The translations under genes and the position numbers were made by a program. From Labrys okinawensis (GTDB taxonomy: Bacteria; Pseudomonadota; Alphaproteobacteria; Rhizobiales; Labraceae), in NCBI RefSeq assembly GCF_002982075.1, contig NZ_PUEJ01000004.1:186001-250000 (forward strand): a DNA stretch of 64,000 nucleotides, given 5' to 3'. Every line of letters begins with the position of its first letter. The first letter of the stretch is position 1. The notes under the pieces were generated by a model. The model saw only the letters and a list, made by a program, of their open reading frames with translations, was not told where the DNA came from and did no database searches. Positions 60,135-64,000 of this stretch are shown here, one piece after another.

Positions 60135-61058
60135 ATGAGCGTGCAAGTCTCCGCGGCCAACCCTCCCCTCGGGGCTGGCCTGCGGTCCCTGGATCTGGCG
60201 CCTTGGCTCTTGATCCTGCCGCTGCTGATCTCGCTCGGCTCGGTCTCGGTCTATCCCATCGTCAACGGCGTGTGGCTGTCGCTGACCAACACCTCCCTGG
60301 TCACCCAGGAAGATGCCTTCGTCGGCCTGGCCAATTATCGCACGCTGCTCGGCGATGACGCCTTCTGGAACGCCTGGGGCCACACGGTGCTGTTCACGGC
60401 GGTGTCGACGGCGCTCGAGACCGTGCTCGGGCTCGGCATGGCGCTATTGCTCTACGAGCCCTTCGCCGGCCGCTCACTGGTACGCGCCGCCATGCTGGTG
60501 CCCTGGGCCATGCCCACCGTGGTTACCTCCAAGATGTTCGGCTGGCTGTTCGACGGGCAGCACGGGCTGATCAACTACCTCCTGAAATCCGTCGGGCTGA
60601 TCGACGGCAACATCAACTGGTATGGGTCGGTCGACCATGCCCTGGACACCATCATCATCGCCGATGTCTGGAAGACCACGCCCTTCATGGCCCTGCTGCT
60701 GCTGGCCGGGCTGCAGACGGTGCCGCGCTCGCTGACAGAGGCGGCCAAGATGGACGGCGCCTCGGCCTGGCGTATCTTCTGGCATGTGCGCCTGCCTTTG
60801 CTGCTGCCGACCCTGCTGATTGCCGGCATGTTCCGGGCCCTCGATGCCTTCCGCATCTTCGACCTCGTCTATGTGCTCACCGGCGGCGGCCCGGCCGACT
60901 CCACGGAAACCTTGTCCACCCTGAGCTACAAGGTGCTCTTCTCCACCCTGCAGTTCGGCTATGGCTCGGCGCTCTCCACCGCGATGTTCATCACCGAAAC
61001 GCTGATCGCCATCGGCTTCGGCATCTTCATCGTGGCGCAGCTGAGGAGGCAGGGATGA
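60135..61058 (+). CDS. Sugar ABC transporter permease (MalF-like)
   Basis: A 307-residue permease with six predicted spans. WLLILPLLISLGSVSVYPIV opens the first span, and the EAA loop EAAKMDGASAWRIFWHVRLP precedes the last two. LVYVLTGGGPADSTETLSTL is typical of CUT1 MalF-like subunits. The ATG at 60135 lies 4 bases after the binding-protein stop. It forms the channel together with the next permease, whose start overlaps its stop by 4 bases. Confidence 0.94.
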   Translation: MSVQVSAANPPLGAGLRSLDLAPWLLILPLLISLGSVSVYPIVNGVWLSLTNTSLVTQEDAFVGLANYRTLLGDDAFWNAWGHTVLFTAVSTALETVLGLGMALLLYEPFAGRSLVRAAMLVPWAMPTVVTSKMFGWLFDGQHGLINYLLKSVGLIDGNINWYGSVDHALDTIIIADVWKTTPFMALLLLAGLQTVPRSLTEAAKMDGASAWRIFWHVRLPLLLPTLLIAGMFRALDAFRIFDLVYVLTGGGPADSTETLSTLSYKVLFSTLQFGYGSALSTAMFITETLIAIGFGIFIVAQLRRQG

Positions 61059-61888
61059 CAGCCCGCGAGATCCTGCGCCTCATCATGGTCTATACCGGCG
61101 CGGCCCTGCTGCTCGTCTGGTCGGCCGGACCGTTCCTGTGGCAGTTCTCCACCTCGCTGCAGCTCGACAAGGCGTTGACCGATCCGGTGCCGAGCTTCTG
61201 GCCCTCGCCCGTGACGCTCGAACACTACGCCAATGTCTTCTTCGTCAAGAAGTTCCAGCTCTATGTGCTGAACTCCGTCATCGTTGCCGGTCTCACTGCG
61301 TTGTTCTGCCTGGCCATCGGGGCGCTGGCCGCCTTCTCTCTGTCGCGGCTGGAGATCAAGGGGCGCTTCGGCATACTCGGCGTGGTGCTGTCGGTCTCGA
61401 TGTTTCCGCAGATCGCCATCGTCGGCCCGCTCTATCTGACCGCTTCCAATTACGGCTTCCTCGACACCTATAGCGGCCTCGTCATCGTCTATCTGGCGCT
61501 CGGCCTGCCGCTGGTGACCTGGGTGCTGTTCGGCTATTTCGACACGCTGCCGCGCGAGATCGACGAGGCCGCGCGCATGGACGGCGTCGGTGTCATCGGC
61601 CTGTTCCTGCGCATCATCCTGCCGATGTCCCTGCCCGGTCTCGTCACCACCGGCCTGCTCGCCTTCATTGCGGCCTGGAACGAATTCATGTTCGCCCTCG
61701 CCTTCACCTCGACCATCGAGCACCAGACGATCCCGGTCGGCATCGCCAACTTCACCAATCTCTATTACGTGCCCTGGGGCGACGTGGCCGCCGCTTCCGT
61801 GGTGGTGACCGTGCCGCTGATCGCCCTGGTGCTGTTCTTCCAGCGCCACATCATCGAAGGCCTGACACAAGGCGCCGTCAAGGAATGA
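61055..61888 (+). CDS. Sugar ABC transporter permease (MalG-like)
   Basis: A 277-residue second permease: ILRLIMVYTGAALLLVWSAG, PFLWQFSTSLQLDKALTDPV, and the EAA loop EIDEAARMDGVGVIGLFLRI followed by ILPMSLPGLVTTGLLAFIAA and WNEFMFALAF, hallmarks of MalG-type subunits. Overlap with the previous gene (ATGA) suggests translational coupling. It pairs with the MalF-like subunit. Confidence 0.94.
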   Translation: MTAREILRLIMVYTGAALLLVWSAGPFLWQFSTSLQLDKALTDPVPSFWPSPVTLEHYANVFFVKKFQLYVLNSVIVAGLTALFCLAIGALAAFSLSRLEIKGRFGILGVVLSVSMFPQIAIVGPLYLTASNYGFLDTYSGLVIVYLALGLPLVTWVLFGYFDTLPREIDEAARMDGVGVIGLFLRIILPMSLPGLVTTGLLAFIAAWNEFMFALAFTSTIEHQTIPVGIANFTNLYYVPWGDVAAASVVVTVPLIALVLFFQRHIIEGLTQGAVKE

Positions 61889-61892
61889 CATC

Positions 61893-62717
61893 ATGAACGA
61901 GACTGCCAAGCTGAAAGCCGGCTGCCAGACCTTCACCTGGGAAATGCTGGGCAAGGCCTGGACGGGCAACGCCGACGACCTGCTCGCCGCCATCGCGGCG
62001 GCAGGCTATGCCGGCATCGAGATCACCGACACCATGATCCCGCCCTATGCCGACCGCCCGCAGGACTTTGCAAGGGCCTTGGAGACCCATGGCCTGACAC
62101 TGGTGGCCTTCGCCTGCGGCAGCAGTTCCGGCTTCACCGAAGCGGACGCCCTCGAGGCCGACCTTGCCATGGTCGACCGCGCCCTGCGCTTCACCGCGCA
62201 TTTCCCCGGCGCCATCCTGTCGCTGGGCAGCGCCACCATCATGAGCCCCGGTCCCCTCGACGACAAATTCGCCGTGGCCGGGCGCTTCTACAATGGCGCC
62301 GGCGAACTCGGCCGCGTCGTCGGCGTCGATGTCGCGGTGCATCCGAGCTCGCATCACGACACGCTCTTGAGCTCACGGGCCGACTATGACCGCATCATGG
62401 CCCTTCTCGATCCGGCCCTGGTCGGCTGGGTTCCCGACACCGGCCATATCCTGCGCGGCGGCCAGGATATCCTCGATACGCTGCGCACCTATCAGGACCG
62501 CATCCGCTATCTGCATCTGAAGGATGTCGACGCCGGGGGCCATTGGCGCATGCTGGGCCAGGGCATCTGCAACCTCAAAGGCGTGATCGACATCGTGGCC
62601 GCCGGGCCGAACTTCAACGGCTGGCTGGTGCTGGAGGAGGAATCCGATATCGCCGCAGCCGACCCCGCCGCCGCCGTCAGGGCCAATCGCGAAACGCTGC
62701 GCCGCGCCGGCATCTGA
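61893..62717 (+). CDS. Sugar phosphate isomerase/epimerase (xylose-isomerase-like TIM barrel)
   Basis: A 274-residue AP_endonuc_2/xylose-isomerase-like TIM barrel protein: [20 protein letters not shown] at the start, [20 protein letters not shown] with a metal-binding Glu, [40 protein letters not shown] with Asp and His ligands, and [20 protein letters not shown] with the C-terminal Glu. Enzymes of this group isomerise or epimerise keto-sugars, inosose or similar compounds. Lying inside the transporter operon, 4 bases after the permease, it should act on the imported sugar, together with the divergent Gfo/Idh/MocA enzyme. Confidence 0.88.
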   Translation: MNETAKLKAGCQTFTWEMLGKAWTGNADDLLAAIAAAGYAGIEITDTMIPPYADRPQDFARALETHGLTLVAFACGSSSGFTEADALEADLAMVDRALRFTAHFPGAILSLGSATIMSPGPLDDKFAVAGRFYNGAGELGRVVGVDVAVHPSSHHDTLLSSRADYDRIMALLDPALVGWVPDTGHILRGGQDILDTLRTYQDRIRYLHLKDVDAGGHWRMLGQGICNLKGVIDIVAAGPNFNGWLVLEEESDIAAADPAAAVRANRETLRRAGI

Positions 62718-62760
62718 GCTGCACGCCGGCAGCACGAAACCCGCAAAGGAGAACGCCACG

Positions 62761-63873
62761 ATGGCCACCGTCAATCTCAAGGGATTGCGCAAGTCCTATG
62801 GCGCCGTCGAGGTCATCAAGGGCGTCGACCTCGAGGTCGAGGACCGCGAATTCGTGGTCTTCGTCGGCCCCTCCGGCTGCGGCAAGTCGACCTTGCTGCG
62901 CATGATCGCGGGACTGGAGAAGATCAGCGGCGGCGACCTCCTTATCGACGGGCGCCTTTCCAACGACGTGGCGCCGGCCAAGCGGGGCCTCGCCATGGTT
63001 TTTCAGAGCTATGCGCTCTATCCCCACATGACCATTGCCGACAATATGGGCTTCGCCCTGAGGATCGAGGGTGTGCCGAAGGCCGAGCGCGCCGCCAAGG
63101 TACAGGCAGCCGCCGAGATCCTCCAGCTCGGCCCGCTGCTGCAGCGCCGGCCCAAGGAGCTTTCCGGCGGTCAGCGCCAGCGCGTCGCCATCGGCCGCGC
63201 CATCGTGCGCAATCCCAAGGTCTTCCTGTTCGACGAACCGCTTTCCAATCTCGACGCCGCCTTGCGCGTACAGATGCGCATCGAGTTGATGCGCCTGCAC
63301 GAACAGCTTCAGGCGACAATGATCTACGTCACCCACGACCAGGTCGAAGCCATGACCATGGCGGACAAGATCGTGGTGCTCAATGGTGGTCGGATCGAGC
63401 AGATCGGTGCGCCGCTCGAGCTTTATAATCACCCCCGCAACCTGTTCGTGGCCGGCTTCATCGGCTCGCCGCGCATGAATACGCTGCCGGCCCGCATCGT
63501 CGAAATCGACCCGAGGGGCCTGAGCCTCTCCTTGCCGGGGGACAGGCGCATCGCCCTGCGCTTCGCGGCCACTGGCCTGAAAATCGGTTCCGAGGTCACC
63601 TTCGGCATCCGGCCCGAACACATCACGCTGCTGAATGGAGCCGACAGCGCCGGCGAAGCCATTGCCGGGACGACCAGCATCGTCGAGCATCTGGGCGGGC
63701 TGACCGTATTTCATACGGCCATCGCTGACGGGCAGACATTGGTGGTGCAGACCGACGGCAAGAACCCCGTGCGAGCCCACAGCGAAGTCCGATTGCGGAT
63801 CGATCGCGATTCAGCCCATGTGTTCGGGCCGGACGGCACGGCCTTGCCGCGCCTGGCCGCAAATGTCGCCTGA
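62761..63873 (+). CDS. Sugar ABC transporter ATP-binding protein (MalK/UgpC-like)
   Basis: A 370-residue CUT1 ATPase: Walker [10 protein letters not shown] (36-44), Q-loop [13 protein letters not shown], signature LSGGQ (134-138), Walker [15 protein letters not shown]-loop [17 protein letters not shown], and a C-terminal TOBE/MalK regulatory domain ([26 protein letters not shown]). AAAGGAGAACGCCACG precedes the ATG. It completes the MalEFGK-type operon. After its stop only about 130 bases remain, showing a small CGGACG/CGTCCG hairpin and no supported gene before the right edge. Confidence 0.95.
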   Translation: MATVNLKGLRKSYGAVEVIKGVDLEVEDREFVVFVGPSGCGKSTLLRMIAGLEKISGGDLLIDGRLSNDVAPAKRGLAMVFQSYALYPHMTIADNMGFALRIEGVPKAERAAKVQAAAEILQLGPLLQRRPKELSGGQRQRVAIGRAIVRNPKVFLFDEPLSNLDAALRVQMRIELMRLHEQLQATMIYVTHDQVEAMTMADKIVVLNGGRIEQIGAPLELYNHPRNLFVAGFIGSPRMNTLPARIVEIDPRGLSLSLPGDRRIALRFAATGLKIGSEVTFGIRPEHITLLNGADSAGEAIAGTTSIVEHLGGLTVFHTAIADGQTLVVQTDGKNPVRAHSEVRLRIDRDSAHVFGPDGTALPRLAANVA

Positions 63874-64000
63874 ACGGCTGGGGCTGCAAGGCGAAAAAAC
63901 ACAAAAAGACGCTACGGACGGCGCAAAACGTCCGCAGCCTCTGCATAGTCCTACCCTATCGCTCAGCCATGAAGCGCGTGGCTGCCACGCAATTCGGTAA

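Noticed and set aside
63970-64000. Possible start of another gene (ATG AAG CGC GTG GCT) at the right edge
   Set aside because: Only ten codons are visible and there is no ribosome binding site before the ATG.

Overview
The window looks like chromosomal DNA of a GC-rich alphaproteobacterium of the order Hyphomicrobiales (rhizobial relatives). The basis is the density of solute-binding-protein ABC transporters, a complete heterotetrameric sarcosine oxidase operon in soxBDAG order, an Lrp/HPPD divergent pair, and intergenic palindromic repeats of the type common in rhizobial genomes. I saw no rRNA, tRNA, CRISPR array, phage module or intact transposase. Genus cannot be fixed from the sequence alone.

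Layout. 1-2.7 kb: end of a sugar ABC operon (ATPase cut by the left edge, Tat-exported binding protein) facing a LacI regulator, with two matched operators over a recognisable promoter. 2.8-5.6 kb: rhodanese, then a GNAT plus RimK-type ATP-grasp ligase pair. 5.6-13 kb: repeats and two possible microproteins, a 1588-residue DUF4011/SF1 helicase/REase/DUF3320 protein, and an MHS-type MFS carrier with a large periplasmic insertion. 13.5-15.5 kb: an unusual exported protein joining a LivJ-type binding domain to a caspase-like peptidase. 15.5-19.7 kb: FAD monooxygenase/MarR divergent pair, a DUF1697 protein, an exported glycerophosphodiesterase. 20.3-24.7 kb: XylF-like ABC operon plus a sugar/polyol SDR. 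25-28 kb: LysR facing split chromate transporter genes, then a HAD phosphatase. 28.3-30.4 kb: a secreted Cys-rich miniprotein and an Lrp/hppD pair. 31.4-33.7 kb: polar amino acid ABC genes without an ATPase. 33.9-38.3 kb: glycan-type genes (hexapeptide acetyltransferase, WbqC, GNAT, GT2, DegT), partly AT-rich. 38.3-39.6 kb: no convincing protein gene, but two strong terminators and a 30-bp dyad. 39.6-44.4 kb: ArsR, a TetR/SDR pair, a MITE-like element sitting between the SDR and a DMT exporter, and an OppA-like binding protein. 44.9-50 kb: soxBDAG. 50.4-54.4 kb: a seven-PAS GGDEF-EAL protein. 54.6-63.9 kb: aldo/keto reductase, a LysR/SDR pair, a Gfo/Idh/MocA dehydrogenase, and a complete MalEFGK-type sugar ABC operon with an embedded sugar isomerase.

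How it fits together. The region is mostly nutrient capture (sugars, amino acids, peptides, sarcosine, tyrosine) with dedicated local regulators. Several regulator/target pairs carry readable palindromic operators. The least ordinary objects are the LivJ-caspase fusion, the MITE-like insertion splitting a former SDR-DMT gene pair, the hairpins shared between the binding-protein/ATPase junctions of two sugar operons, and the untranslated 38.3-39.6 kb stretch that may encode small RNAs.
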